DNA of 64,000 nucleotides from Halalkalirubrum salinum (GTDB lineage Archaea; Halobacteriota; Halobacteria; Halobacteriales; Haloferacaceae), in assembly GCF_005543295.1 (NCBI RefSeq), contig NZ_SRSG01000020.1, positions 1-64,000 of the forward strand, read 5' to 3'. The notes beneath the pieces are model-generated. The model was not told where the DNA came from. It was given only the letters and a program-made list of their open reading frames with translations, and searched no databases. Positions 43,914-53,136 of this stretch are shown here, in pieces (the stretch's first letter is position 1; each line of letters begins with the position of its first letter). The position numbers and the translations under genes were made by a program.

Positions 43914-44420
43914 ATGGAACATACGGCCCGCATCGAGGGAATCGGTATGGGCGTCGGTCCAGACGGCGCGAGCGTCCCTGCAGTGATCCTCGAAGCCGAA
44001 AACGAGTACGTCCCGATTTTCATTACTGACGATCAGGCACAGTCGATCCAGCTCGCACTCGAGCGACAGTCCTTCGAACGGCCACTCACCCACGACTTGC
44101 TGGTCGAGATGGTCACGGAATTCGGCGGTGCGATCGATAGCGTCCGGATCGACGACCTCGCAGATGGAACGTTCTTCGCAAAGGTAACGGCCGAACGGTA
44201 CGAAGACGGCGAACCCGAACCCTTTACATTTGACGCGCGCCCGAGCGACGCGCTCGCCATTGCTGTTCGGATCGACTGTCCGATCGTGATCTCAGAAGCT
44301 GTGTTGGATGCCGCAGGCCGCCCGCCGTCGACGATCGACATCTCGCCCACCGACGATGCAAGCCACGAACACGCGCTTGACACCCGCGAAGATCCCGAAC
44401 ACGAACCAGACGGCCACTGA
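43914..44420 (+). CDS. bifunctional nuclease family protein (DUF151)
   Basis: A 168-residue member of the BFN/DUF151 family: VPAVILEAENEYVPIFITDDQA, then IQLALERQSFERPLTHDLL and the C-terminal FDARPSDALAIAVRIDCPI with VSEAVLDAAG. Family members have been reported as nucleases in plants and bacteria; activity here is not established. The C-terminal 25 residues are an acidic His-rich tail. Start at 43914, with TATATG bases just before giving a plausible promoter. Confidence 0.87.
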   Translation: MEHTARIEGIGMGVGPDGASVPAVILEAENEYVPIFITDDQAQSIQLALERQSFERPLTHDLLVEMVTEFGGAIDSVRIDDLADGTFFAKVTAERYEDGEPEPFTFDARPSDALAIAVRIDCPIVISEAVLDAAGRPPSTIDISPTDDASHEHALDTREDPEHEPDGH

Positions 44421-44503
44421 GACGCACCGCTGGCTCTCTTCGGCACTGGTCTCATTTCTGACGTGGAGGGCGTGCTATCGCCGATCGGCCGACGCCCCCT
44501 GAA

Positions 44504-44944
44504 TCAGCCCTGTTCTTTAGCTTGCGCTTCGGCCACGAGTGTTTCGCCCTCATCAGTGCCGACAGTCAACTCCGGAACTGCAACAGGCGTATTGTCTTCG
44601 TCGATAGCGACAAAGACAAAGTACGACTCGGTCGTCTGCTCACGCTCACCATTGGTTGGGTCTTCACCGTAAGCCCGCACGCGAACTCGGATACTCGTGC
44701 GGCCGGCCTGGTAGACATACGCCTCTAAAAACGCGATATCACCGATCTGGAGCGGTTGGGTGAAGTCAACTGAATTGATATGGGCGGTCACGCACGGTTG
44801 GCCCGCAAACCGCATTGCACTCATCGCGGCCACTTCGTCCATCCAGTGGAGCACCCGGCCGCCGTGGGTTGTCCCGTAGTTGTTGGCGTGGTGTGGCTGC
44901 ACGCGGTTTCGATCCTCGATGAAGGTATCCATCAGTTCAACCAT
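44504..44944 (-). CDS. acyl-CoA thioesterase, hotdog fold
   Basis: A 146-residue protein of the cytosolic acyl-CoA hydrolase (YciA/BFIT-like) type. The hotdog helix region is NYGTTHGGRVLHWMDEVAAM with active-site-type Asp, followed by CVTAHINSVDFTQPLQIGD and the strand FLEAYVYQAGRTSIRVRVRA. It hydrolyses acyl-CoA thioesters; chain preference is unknown. It is convergent with the DUF151 gene and has its own promoter toward 44960. Confidence 0.9.
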   Translation of the reverse strand: MVELMDTFIEDRNRVQPHHANNYGTTHGGRVLHWMDEVAAMSAMRFAGQPCVTAHINSVDFTQPLQIGDIAFLEAYVYQAGRTSIRVRVRAYGEDPTNGEREQTTESYFVFVAIDEDNTPVAVPELTVGTDEGETLVAEAQAKEQG

Positions 44945-45066
44945 TACTCGTCAGTTCGTCGGGGACAGTAACAAACCCACCGACGCACCAACGTGGTCTT
45001 GGTTCGTACGATCGACGGCGTCTGATTGAGCCAGACGACCACGACCAAGACCACGACTACGGCCAA

Positions 45067-46182
45067 TCAGGGATCGGGCCGTCGGCCGAGCGTGACGGTC
45101 TCCACCACTTCCTCGCCGTCACGGCGGACCGCCACGTCGACCCGATCGCCCGGCGACGTTTCGAGTGCGAGATACCGCGACAATGACGACTGATCAACGA
45201 TCGGCACATCGTCCAGCTGGCGGATTACGTCGCCACCAATCGGATACTCTGTCCCGTCGATCGTATCTGACTCGGGGGCCCCCTGTAATATCCCGGCGGA
45301 GGGACCGTCGTCGGGAACCTCGACGACCATCACCCCGCGGGTATCTGGCAGCTCGTTCAACTCTGCGACCGGCGGATCGACCGGGACTGACCTGATCCCA
45401 AGCTGCGAGTGGTCATAATCGCCGTCAGTTGCCAGTGCAGGGAGGACGCGTCGGGCCAACGCCGCCGAGATGGCGAAGCCGATGTTCTCGCCACTCGTCG
45501 CCGAGACAACTCCAGCGACCCGTCCGTCGGTCGTGAGAAGCGGCCCGCCGCTGTTGCCTGGATTCAGCGCCGCGTCCGTCTGCACGGTGTCGGCGATCGA
45601 GTAACCGAGCGGACCCGGAAGCGATCGGTTTCGACCGCTTATTACGCCCTGGGTGATTGTCTCCGGGAGGTCGAGCGGTGCGCCGATCGCGATCACTGCC
45701 GCGCCAATTGGCGGAACGCGATCGACGAGCGACAACGAGACTGCGTCGTCGGGCACGCTGTCGATCCTAACGACAGCGAGATCGCTGTACGGGTCTCTGC
45801 CGACGAGCGTGCCCTCGTACCACGCGCCCTCGTGAAATGTTACGTTGATGTCCGCGTCCTCGGGGATGACGTGGTCGTTCGTGACGAGCAGTCGATCGTC
45901 CGCACCGTCGACGTCGGCTGGATCGATGAGGAATCCCGATCCCTGTCCTCGCCCCGTACGGTCGGTAGTTTCGATCTGTGCGACGGCAGGAACTGTCGCC
46001 TCGTAGAGGTCTGCGTATCCGCCTGAATCGATACCGATAGAGGCGTTTTCGACAGCAACGGTTGGTGAACTGCTCGTCGACTGCGTCGTATCTGCAGATT
46101 CGCGTGTCGTGATCGGCGCGGCACACCCCGCGAAAATCGCACTCGCGGCGATCGAAAGAACCCCGCGTCTGGTCGGCTCCAT
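45067..46182 (-). CDS. HtrA/DegP-like secreted serine protease
   Basis: A 371-residue exported protease anchored as a lipoprotein: signal with RR (R5, R6) and lipobox FAGC with C20. The trypsin-like domain carries the triad H104 (VTNDHV), D134 (YSDLAVV) and S211 (NPGNSGGP). A PDZ domain follows at about 270-365 (GVMVVEVPDDGPSAGILQGA, then IGGDVIRQLDDVP). It degrades or refolds misfolded proteins outside the membrane. Start at 46182 is the first ATG giving the signal peptide. It is divergent from aroC with a gap of about 150 bp. Confidence 0.93.
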   Translation of the reverse strand: MEPTRRGVLSIAASAIFAGCAAPITTRESADTTQSTSSSPTVAVENASIGIDSGGYADLYEATVPAVAQIETTDRTGRGQGSGFLIDPADVDGADDRLLVTNDHVIPEDADINVTFHEGAWYEGTLVGRDPYSDLAVVRIDSVPDDAVSLSLVDRVPPIGAAVIAIGAPLDLPETITQGVISGRNRSLPGPLGYSIADTVQTDAALNPGNSGGPLLTTDGRVAGVVSATSGENIGFAISAALARRVLPALATDGDYDHSQLGIRSVPVDPPVAELNELPDTRGVMVVEVPDDGPSAGILQGAPESDTIDGTEYPIGGDVIRQLDDVPIVDQSSLSRYLALETSPGDRVDVAVRRDGEEVVETVTLGRRPDP

Positions 46183-46331
46183 GCGATCGGTTGGCAGCGG
46201 GTGAACAAAAACGATCGGTGTGGCCGATTGCAGTCTGCGACGAGACTGCCAACGGTGTCCAACTGCGCCAGTTACTGCGGCCAGTTGCACCGATTGCAAG
46301 GTTCAAATGCCCCCGCCCGTACGATACGTAT

Positions 46332-47483
46332 ATGAACGGCAATCGGTTTGGGCGTCTGTTTCAGGTGACGACCTACGGGGAGAGCCACGGGAAGGCGATG
46401 GGTGTGACAGTCAGCGGCTGTCCAGCGGGCCTCGAACTCGACGAGGACGACATTCAGTACGAACTCGATCGCAGAAAACCTGGCCAGTCGATGATCACGA
46501 CAAGCCGGGGTGAGCCCGACGCGGTGACGATCAACTCCGGCGTTCAGGACGGCTACACGACAGGCACGCCGATCGGAATGGTCATCGAGAACAAAGACGC
46601 CCGCTCTGGCAAGTACGAGCCCTACGTCACTGCGCCACGACCGAGCCACGGCGATTTCACGTATTCGGCGAAGTTCGGAACACGAAACTGGGGCGGCGGC
46701 GGCCGATCCTCGGCTCGGGAGACGGTCAACTGGGTCGCTGCGGGGGCGATCGCGAAACAGATCAACGAGAAACACGGTATCACCGTCAAGGCCCACGTGA
46801 ACCAGATCGGCGATGTTCGGGCCGAAGACGTGATGTGGGAGGATATGCTCGAACACACTGAGGACAACGAGGTCCGATGTGCAGATCCGGATGCAGCCGA
46901 ACGGATGCGAGAGGTCGCCGACCAGTATCAAAAGGAGGGCGATTCGATCGGCGGGTCGATCTACTTTGAGGCTCGTGGTGTCCCGCGTGGACTCGGCGCG
47001 CCGCGGTTCGATTCCTTTCCCGCACGGTTGGGTCAGGCGATGTTTTCTATTCCAGCGACCACTCACGTCGAGTTCGGGCTCGGCAAGGAAGCCCGGACGT
47101 GGAGTGGCAAGGACAGAAACGAGGACTGGGAGTTCAACGAAGCGGGCGATCCGGTCCCGAAAGGCAACAAACACGGCGGGTTACAAGGTGGAATCACGAC
47201 TGGCCAACCAATTTGGGGAGAGGCGACGTGGCATGCGCCGACTTCCATCCCGAAAAAACAGGAGACTGTCGACTGGGAGACCGGCGAGACCAAAGAGATC
47301 CAGGTAGTCGGCCGCCACGATCCAGTACTCCCACCGCGAGGCGTTCCTGTCGTTGAGGCGATGTTGAACCTCACGATCCTCGACTTCATGCTGCTCAGCG
47401 GACGGATCAACCCCGATCGACTCGACGACAATCCTGGACAGTATGACACCGAGTATCATCCGACTAGTCCAGTTAACGAATAA
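46332..47483 (+). CDS. aroC: chorismate synthase
   Basis: A 383-residue enzyme, last step of the shikimate pathway, needing reduced FMN. Family signatures: RFGRLFQVTTYGESHGKAMG, GCPAGLELDEDDIQYELDRR, GGGRSSARETVNWVAAGAIA, and HGGLQGGITTGQPIWGEATW; catalytic His residues are in these motifs. The C-terminal RHDPVLPPRGVPVVEAML is conserved. It begins just after a TATA-like ATACGTATATG. The downstream 322 bp before the oxidoreductase operon have no gene. Confidence 0.97.
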   Translation: MNGNRFGRLFQVTTYGESHGKAMGVTVSGCPAGLELDEDDIQYELDRRKPGQSMITTSRGEPDAVTINSGVQDGYTTGTPIGMVIENKDARSGKYEPYVTAPRPSHGDFTYSAKFGTRNWGGGGRSSARETVNWVAAGAIAKQINEKHGITVKAHVNQIGDVRAEDVMWEDMLEHTEDNEVRCADPDAAERMREVADQYQKEGDSIGGSIYFEARGVPRGLGAPRFDSFPARLGQAMFSIPATTHVEFGLGKEARTWSGKDRNEDWEFNEAGDPVPKGNKHGGLQGGITTGQPIWGEATWHAPTSIPKKQETVDWETGETKEIQVVGRHDPVLPPRGVPVVEAMLNLTILDFMLLSGRINPDRLDDNPGQYDTEYHPTSPVNE

Positions 47484-47541
47484 GAAACGCACGAGCGCTT
47501 GCTCTCCGGGAAAACCGAGAAGTGAACTCGAAATCAGATCC

Positions 47542-47580
47542 TCTTACGCTGCGTAAGATCTTGTTTATCGCTGTTTTTTT
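47542..47580 (+). terminator. hairpin plus T-tract after aroC
   Basis: TCTTACG-CTG-CGTAAGA (47542-47558) forms a 7-bp stem with a 3-base loop, followed by T7 at 47574-47580. T-runs alone suffice in archaea; the hairpin may help. The remaining 47581-47805 gap is unusually AT-rich, holds the promoter of the oxidoreductase operon (a TATA-like CTTTTACC near 47746) and no gene that I can support. Confidence 0.5.
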
Positions 47581-47805
47581 GATCATCGGTATCATTCGAA
47601 TGTCCTTATATTCCATTACCTATGAAACGTTCGTGTATTATGAGGGATGTACTGCTGAACAAATACATCTCCACGACAAATAATGGACAATTGTCTATCG
47701 AACTCCTTTCTTAATGATTGTTCCTTGCGAATGCATAGCAAAGTCTTTTACCACGTCATCGTAACGTAAGAACACTAGTGGCCCACAGAGGCCGTGACCG
47801 TAATT

Positions 47806-49704
47806 ATGACTGACGACGAACTTATCTGGCGAATTGCAGGCGGTTCTGGCGACGGGATCGCCTCGACGAGCCAGAACTTCGCAAAAGCACTGATGCGTTC
47901 AGGGCTGGACGTATTTACACATCGACACTACCCGTCACGCATCCGTGGCGGCCACACGTACACCGAGATTCGCGCGTCGAGCGAGCCAGTCACGTCCCGT
48001 GGAAACGGGTACAACTTCCTGCTCGCGCTCGGTGACTCGTTCGCACGGAACCCACAGGAAGGTGCGTACTACAAGAACGAGGAGATCAAACCGCTTTCGG
48101 AGAACCTCGACGAACTCCGCGAGGGTGGCGTGATCGTCTACGACTCCGGACTGCTCGACGCCTCCGAGATCGAGGACTTCGACGAGCGTGTCGAAGCGAA
48201 CAACTGGCACGTCTACGACATCGATCTCCGATCGATGGCGCGAGACGTTGGTCGAGAAGTCATGCGTAACACCGCCGGTGTTGGCGTTACGTGTGCGCTT
48301 GCGGGTATTGATACCCAATATGTCGAGGATCTGATGACCGACGCGATGCCCGAGAAAATCCTCGAACCAAACCTCGAGATCCTCGAGCGCGCGTACAACC
48401 ACGTCCTCGAAGAGTACGACGCGGACGCCCACGACGTGACCGCTCCGACAGGCGAACACGACGAGGAGCAAGTCTTGTTGTCTGGGTCGGACGCGATCGC
48501 CTACGGCGCGATCGACGAGGGCTGCCGGTTCATTGCCGGCTACCCCATGACGCCGTGGACAGAGGTCTTTACGATCCTCTCACAGAACTTCCCGAAGATC
48601 GGGGGCGTCTCCGAGCAGGTCGAAGACGAGATTGCTGCGGCTGCACTCGCGATCGGCGCGAGCCACGCCGGTGTCAAGGCGATGTCCGGCTCATCCGGTG
48701 GCGGCTTTGCGCTCATGAGCGAACCGCTTGGACTCGCAGAGATGACCGAGACGCCGGTCGTCCTCATCGAGGCCATGCGCGCTGGGCCGTCGACCGGTAT
48801 GCCGACCAAGACCGAACAGGGCGATCTCGAACACGTCCTGTACACCTCACAGGGCGACTCCCATCGGGTCGTCTTCGCACCCGGGACCGTGAGCGAAGCG
48901 TACGACCAGACTCGACAGGCGTTCCGGATCGCCTACGAGTACCAGGTTCCGTCGATCATCCTCTACGATCAGAAACTCGGCGGCGAGTTGATCAACGTCC
49001 CGGCGAGCCACTTCGATCGCGAGCCGAACCCGGACCTCGGTAGCGTGCTAACCGAAGCAGAGCTCGAAACCGCGCCGCACGCGGAGACGGGCAAGTACCA
49101 GCGCTTCCAACACGACGTCGAAGACGGTGTGAGTCCGCGATCGATCCCCGGCCAGGAGAACGGTCGCTTCCTCGCGACGGGGAACGAACACACGCCAGAG
49201 GGGCACATCGCAGAGACACCCGAGAACCGGGTTGCGCAGATGAACCGTCGGCTGCAAAAAGCCGAAGCGATCCGCGCAGACCTCGACAGCCGCGAGGAGA
49301 CCCACCAGACGTATCACGGCGATGACGAAGCCGAGTACGGACTCATCACCTTCGGTAGCCAGCAAGGAACCGTCGAGGAAGCTGTCGACGTCCTCGCCGA
49401 CCAGGGATACTCGGTCAAATCTCTCGGTGTGAGCGACCTCATGCCGTATCCTGCTGAGGAAGTCTCGGCGTTCCTCGACAGCGTCGACGAGGCGCTCATC
49501 GTCGAAATGAACGCTTCCGCGCAGTTCCGCGGGCTCACGCAAAAGGAACTCGGACAGTACGGCGAGAAGCTCTCGAGCCTGCTGAAGTACAACGGGAACC
49601 CGTTCGAACCGGCAGACATCGTGGAGGGATTCAAAACGACAATTATCGAAGGCGACGAACTCTCCGGTCAGGAAACGACGTTCGTGCCTGCGGCAGGTGA
49701 CTGA
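47806..49704 (+). CDS. porA: pyruvate/2-oxoacid:ferredoxin oxidoreductase, alpha subunit (gamma-alpha fusion)
   Basis: A 632-residue subunit. The first 190 residues are the gamma domain (LIWRIAGGSGDGIASTSQNF, HYPSRIRGGHTYTEIRA); from about residue 225 comes the alpha pyrimidine-binding domain (SGSDAIAYGAIDEGCRFIAG, then YPMTPWTE), with the C-terminal transketolase-like domain DLMPYPAEEV. It works with the beta subunit to decarboxylate a 2-oxoacid to acyl-CoA and reduce ferredoxin. Two-subunit enzymes for pyruvate and 2-oxoglutarate both exist in haloarchaea; subunit lengths favour pyruvate, but this is not proven. It ends 2 bp before porB. Confidence 0.88.
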   Translation: MTDDELIWRIAGGSGDGIASTSQNFAKALMRSGLDVFTHRHYPSRIRGGHTYTEIRASSEPVTSRGNGYNFLLALGDSFARNPQEGAYYKNEEIKPLSENLDELREGGVIVYDSGLLDASEIEDFDERVEANNWHVYDIDLRSMARDVGREVMRNTAGVGVTCALAGIDTQYVEDLMTDAMPEKILEPNLEILERAYNHVLEEYDADAHDVTAPTGEHDEEQVLLSGSDAIAYGAIDEGCRFIAGYPMTPWTEVFTILSQNFPKIGGVSEQVEDEIAAAALAIGASHAGVKAMSGSSGGGFALMSEPLGLAEMTETPVVLIEAMRAGPSTGMPTKTEQGDLEHVLYTSQGDSHRVVFAPGTVSEAYDQTRQAFRIAYEYQVPSIILYDQKLGGELINVPASHFDREPNPDLGSVLTEAELETAPHAETGKYQRFQHDVEDGVSPRSIPGQENGRFLATGNEHTPEGHIAETPENRVAQMNRRLQKAEAIRADLDSREETHQTYHGDDEAEYGLITFGSQQGTVEEAVDVLADQGYSVKSLGVSDLMPYPAEEVSAFLDSVDEALIVEMNASAQFRGLTQKELGQYGEKLSSLLKYNGNPFEPADIVEGFKTTIIEGDELSGQETTFVPAAGD

Positions 49705-49706
49705 TC

Positions 49707-50645
49707 ATGAGTGCATTCAACGCAATTGACGGCGGACGTGAGGTTGACAGAAACGACTACACACCCGGCATCGAGCCCCAGCCGACGTGGTGTCCTGGGT
49801 GCGGTGACTTCAGCGTGCTCAAAGCGCTGAAAGGTGCATCCGCGGAGTTGGGCAAATCGCCTGACGAGATCCTGCTCACCACGGGGATTGGCTGTTCGGG
49901 GAAGCTCAACAGCTACTTTGAGAGCTACGGCTTCCACACGATCCACGGCCGATCGCTCCCGATCGCCCGCGCGGCGAAACTCGCGAACCCTGGCCTCGAG
50001 GTCGTCGCCGCAGGCGGCGACGGTGACGGCTACGGTATCGGCGGGAACCACTTCATGCACACCGCCCGCGAGAACCACGATATGACGTACATCGTGTTCA
50101 ACAACGAGATCTTCGGGCTTACGAAGGGACAGACCTCCCCGACGAGCCCGAAGGGTCACAAATCCAAGACCCAACCGTCTGGCAGCGCGAAGGATCCGAT
50201 CCGTCCACTGTCACTGGCGCTGACGTCTGGCGCCTCCTACATTGCCCGGACGGCAGCGGTCAATCCAAATCAGGCCCAAGAGATCATCGTCGAAGCGATG
50301 GAGCACGATGGATTCGCCCACGTCGACTTCCTCACGCAGTGTCCAACGTGGAACAAAGACGCCAGACAGTACGTCCCGTACGTGGATGTTCAGGAGTCCG
50401 ATGACTACGACTTCGACATAACCGATCGTCGCGAGGCGATGGACATGATGGCCGAAACCGAGGACGTCCTCCACGAAGGAACCGTCCTTACCGGTCGCTT
50501 CTACGTCGACGAGGATCGCCCATCCTACCAAGAGGAGAAACAGGCGATCGGCGAACTGCCTGAACAACCGCTCGCCGAGCGGTACTTCGACGACTCCTAC
50601 GAGTGGGAGCGATCGGCTGATACGTTCCTCGACAAGCACAAGTAA
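49707..50645 (+). CDS. porB: pyruvate/2-oxoacid:ferredoxin oxidoreductase, beta subunit
   Basis: A 312-residue TPP-binding subunit. Cysteines of the Fe-S site are in TWCPGCGDFSVLKAL and TTGIGCSGKLNSY; the TPP/Mg motif is AAGGDGDGYGIGGNHFMHTA with NNEIFGLTKGQTSPTS. The third cluster-region cysteine is in FLTQCPTWNK. No separate delta (ferredoxin) subunit is present, as usual in haloarchaea. It is translationally linked to porA; a Lrp-type regulator gene follows 85 bp later. Confidence 0.9.
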   Translation: MSAFNAIDGGREVDRNDYTPGIEPQPTWCPGCGDFSVLKALKGASAELGKSPDEILLTTGIGCSGKLNSYFESYGFHTIHGRSLPIARAAKLANPGLEVVAAGGDGDGYGIGGNHFMHTARENHDMTYIVFNNEIFGLTKGQTSPTSPKGHKSKTQPSGSAKDPIRPLSLALTSGASYIARTAAVNPNQAQEIIVEAMEHDGFAHVDFLTQCPTWNKDARQYVPYVDVQESDDYDFDITDRREAMDMMAETEDVLHEGTVLTGRFYVDEDRPSYQEEKQAIGELPEQPLAERYFDDSYEWERSADTFLDKHK

Positions 50646-50730
50646 TCCTCCGCATCGCTGCGGGTTTCTGTGGGCCTAAAATCGGTTATCGGTTCGCAAG
50701 ATATTTTTTGTTCCGACGGAAATATAGTGT

Positions 50731-51159
50731 ATGAGCACGACGTCGACGGCGAATCGAATCCTTTCTGTCCTCGAGGACGACGCGAAGGCATCGTACGGTG
50801 AAATTGCCGAACGTGCAGGCGTCTCGAAGCCAACCGTTCGAAAGTACATCAAAGAACTCGAAGAGTCTGGGGTGATCGTGGGATACTCGGCTGACGTCGA
50901 TCCAAAAAAGCTCTCCTCACAGTCGATCGCGTTCGTTGGCATGGACGTCGACAGCGGCCGATACGTCGAGGTCACTCGCAAGCTAAAGGCGTTGCCGGCG
51001 ATCGAATCGCTGTATACCTCTTCTGGCGATCACATGCTAATGGCAGAGGTGCGTGCGGCCGACGGCGACGAACTTGGCGAGATCATTGCCGAGGATATCA
51101 TGACCATTGATGGCGTTACGGCGGCGCATCCATCGTTCCTGCAGGAACGGCTCAAGTGA
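50731..51159 (+). CDS. Lrp/AsnC family transcriptional regulator
   Basis: A 142-residue regulator. HTH at about residues 8-60 (ANRILSVLEDDAKASYGEIA, then ERAGVSKPTVRKYIKELEES), and a C-terminal RAM effector domain (AFVGMDVDSGRYVEVTRKL, MLMAEVRAADGDELGEII). Position right after porAB suggests it controls 2-oxoacid or amino-acid metabolism. ATATTTTTTG at 50700-50709 is a fitting TATA region for a near-leaderless transcript. Confidence 0.93.
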   Translation: MSTTSTANRILSVLEDDAKASYGEIAERAGVSKPTVRKYIKELEESGVIVGYSADVDPKKLSSQSIAFVGMDVDSGRYVEVTRKLKALPAIESLYTSSGDHMLMAEVRAADGDELGEIIAEDIMTIDGVTAAHPSFLQERLK

Positions 51160-51169
51160 GACAATGGTC

Positions 51170-51622
51170 ATGTCCGCTGTTGATGTCGTGATGTGGTCAC
51201 TGCACACCGCGTTCGCAGGTGCATGGACTGGGAGCGTGTTGTTCTTTTTTGCTGCGGTGCTTCCCGCGGCATCGCGTGGCTCGATCGACGGGCCGACACT
51301 TTCGGCGATTGCGACGAAACTTCGATGGCTAACGCGAGCGGGAGTGGTGGTGTTCGTGGCGACCGGCGGGCACATGGCCGGCACACGATATACATTTGAC
51401 TCTCTTCTGGGGACGGGTCGGGGGCACCTCGTGCTCACAATGCTCGTTTTGTGGTTCGTGTTGACTGCCTTGGTAGAGATTGGCGGCAGTCGGATCGAAA
51501 GCGCCGACTCAAACGGGCAGGATGCGGCCGCAGCTGGGCGACCGATCTTCCTTGTGGCAGGGATCGTCGCCCTCGGTTTGTTGATCGACGCAGGGCTTCT
51601 TGCCTCTGGGCAGATTGTCTGA
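51170..51622 (+). CDS. CopD-like four-helix membrane protein
   Basis: A 150-residue integral membrane protein with four hydrophobic segments. It resembles CopD-like/DUF families: DVVMWSLHTAFAGAWTGSVL near the N-terminus carries a membrane His, FVATGGHMAGTRYTFDSLLG follows, and it ends GLLIDAGLLASGQIV. CopD proteins are linked to copper uptake or haem binding; the role here is not known. Start at 51170 (MSAVDVV) or two codons earlier at 51164; it starts about 10 bp after the Lrp gene and may be co-transcribed. Confidence 0.8.
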   Translation: MSAVDVVMWSLHTAFAGAWTGSVLFFFAAVLPAASRGSIDGPTLSAIATKLRWLTRAGVVVFVATGGHMAGTRYTFDSLLGTGRGHLVLTMLVLWFVLTALVEIGGSRIESADSNGQDAAAAGRPIFLVAGIVALGLLIDAGLLASGQIV

Positions 51623-51660
51623 TTGAACTGTGAGGTGAGTGCAGTCAGAAAAAATACACG

Positions 51661-52473
51661 CTAGCGCCGATCGTCGAAGAAGTCGATCGCCGCCCGGTCG
51701 AACGCGCGGCGGTGCTCGGCGAATGCGCCGTGGCCGCTGCGGCGGAATAAAAACAGTTGCGCGTCGGGAATCGTTTCGGCAGTTTCGATCATGGTTTGCT
51801 CATCGAAGAATGGGTCCTCATCGCCGCCGATGAGCAGCGTCGGCGCCTCGATATCGCCAACTCGATCGCAGGCGTCAAACGTCGAAAGCGCGTCCAGCGA
51901 GATCGACACGTCTGCAGAAACTGGCGGGTCGCCGAAGACGCGATCCGTTGGGAGCCACTGAAGCCTACCGTAGAGCGAGCCACGCCAGTCAGAGAAGGTC
52001 AGATCGGCGGCTTCACTGTAGAGCGCCTCCCAGTCGTGGTCCGATGCGAAGTCTCGCCAGCGTGCCGCGATCGCTTTTCCCTCCTCGCTGAGCCGGCATG
52101 CGGCGGTCCCGACGACCAGCCGCCGAACTACGTCTGGGTGAGCACTCGCCAGCTCTTGGGCGATGCAACTCCCCATCGAGATACCTAACACGTCGACAGG
52201 ACCGTCGAAGCGCGATGAAAGTGCCGCCGCGTAGCTGTCTGCCATTGATGCGATCGACGCGTCCGCAGCGAGCCCTGTTGGCCGTCGGACGAGGTACACC
52301 CGTCGATCGGGGGTATACCGCCGTAGTGACCACCGGAGGAGCCACGTACGAATTCCGTCGATGGGGCCGACAAGACTGTCGGCGAGACCCGGTATCACGA
52401 CGAGTGGCCGATCGCCGGTTCCGAACTGGACGTACGGATGGGTGTGATCGAGAGATCCTGTTGTCGTTGGCAT
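51661..52473 (-). CDS. alpha/beta hydrolase
   Basis: A 270-residue alpha/beta-hydrolase. The nucleophile elbow is VLGISMGSCIAQELA (GxSxG with Ser at about residue 118), the acid is in TLLIGGDEDPFFDE, and the catalytic His in RRSGHGAFAEHR near the C-terminus. N-terminal PLVVIPGLADSLVGP is the oxyanion region. Substrate unknown. It converges with the CopD-like gene. Confidence 0.9.
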   Translation of the reverse strand: MPTTTGSLDHTHPYVQFGTGDRPLVVIPGLADSLVGPIDGIRTWLLRWSLRRYTPDRRVYLVRRPTGLAADASIASMADSYAAALSSRFDGPVDVLGISMGSCIAQELASAHPDVVRRLVVGTAACRLSEEGKAIAARWRDFASDHDWEALYSEAADLTFSDWRGSLYGRLQWLPTDRVFGDPPVSADVSISLDALSTFDACDRVGDIEAPTLLIGGDEDPFFDEQTMIETAETIPDAQLFLFRRSGHGAFAEHRRAFDRAAIDFFDDRR

Positions 52474-52557
52474 ACTAACGCGTTGGAGCGGCGCTAACTT
52501 GAGGATGTGGACTCACCTTGTCGATTTGTCTGATCGACCTGTTCGATCGCGTTTCGG

Positions 52558-52983
52558 CTACGGAGAAATGACGATCGGCTCTCTTTGTTGCTCTACGAAC
52601 GGCGCTTGCCGGCGCTCGATCCGTCGGAGCCGCGGTGCAATCGTGTCGATCGCGGTCTCAAGATTCACTACTGAGCGCTCGAGTTGTGTCCGTGTTCCTC
52701 GGGTACGGTCTCTGCGGTATACCGCGATGTCAGCGGTAGGTTCGGCGTTTTGCGCCGGCACGAGCACGAACTCGATCGGCACTGTGGGATGTGTACAGAT
52801 CAACACCTGCGTGAGCGCCTCCTGACCGTACTGGACGATGTCCACTCTCACATCCCAATCGCCTGGTAGTCGCATCGAATACCATCCAAGATCGACCACG
52901 TCGGCGATCGTTTCGATCTCTCTTACCTCCTCGAGGGAACGGTTTTCTACCCCGAACAACCACCGATAGACTGCGTGTAACAT
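52558..52983 (-). CDS. hypothetical protein, 141 aa
   Basis: Unrecognised. A soluble protein without signal peptide, containing an amphipathic start (MLHAVYRWLFGVENRSLEEV), a central strand-rich portion (VDIVQYGQEALTQVLICTH) and a basic C-terminal third (RRIERRQAPFVEQQREP). No cysteine cluster or catalytic motif. It is upstream of the hydrolase on the same strand and divergent from the HTH-10 regulator at 53137. Confidence 0.65.
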   Translation of the reverse strand: MLHAVYRWLFGVENRSLEEVREIETIADVVDLGWYSMRLPGDWDVRVDIVQYGQEALTQVLICTHPTVPIEFVLVPAQNAEPTADIAVYRRDRTRGTRTQLERSVVNLETAIDTIAPRLRRIERRQAPFVEQQREPIVISP

Positions 52984-53136
52984 GCCCCAATTATCTATGT
53001 TGATATTTCAAGACGCGAACGCAGATCGTGTCTTGCTCCCACACATGATATTGAATTGATGTATATTAACCGTTTCGCCGGCGATACCGATTGGATGGCG
53101 ACACTTATTTGCGACCGCTGCTCCCGATTGTAGGTA

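Noticed and set aside
46272-47174. 300-codon frame opposite aroC
   Set aside because: Shadow of chorismate synthase, whose signatures are intact on the plus strand.
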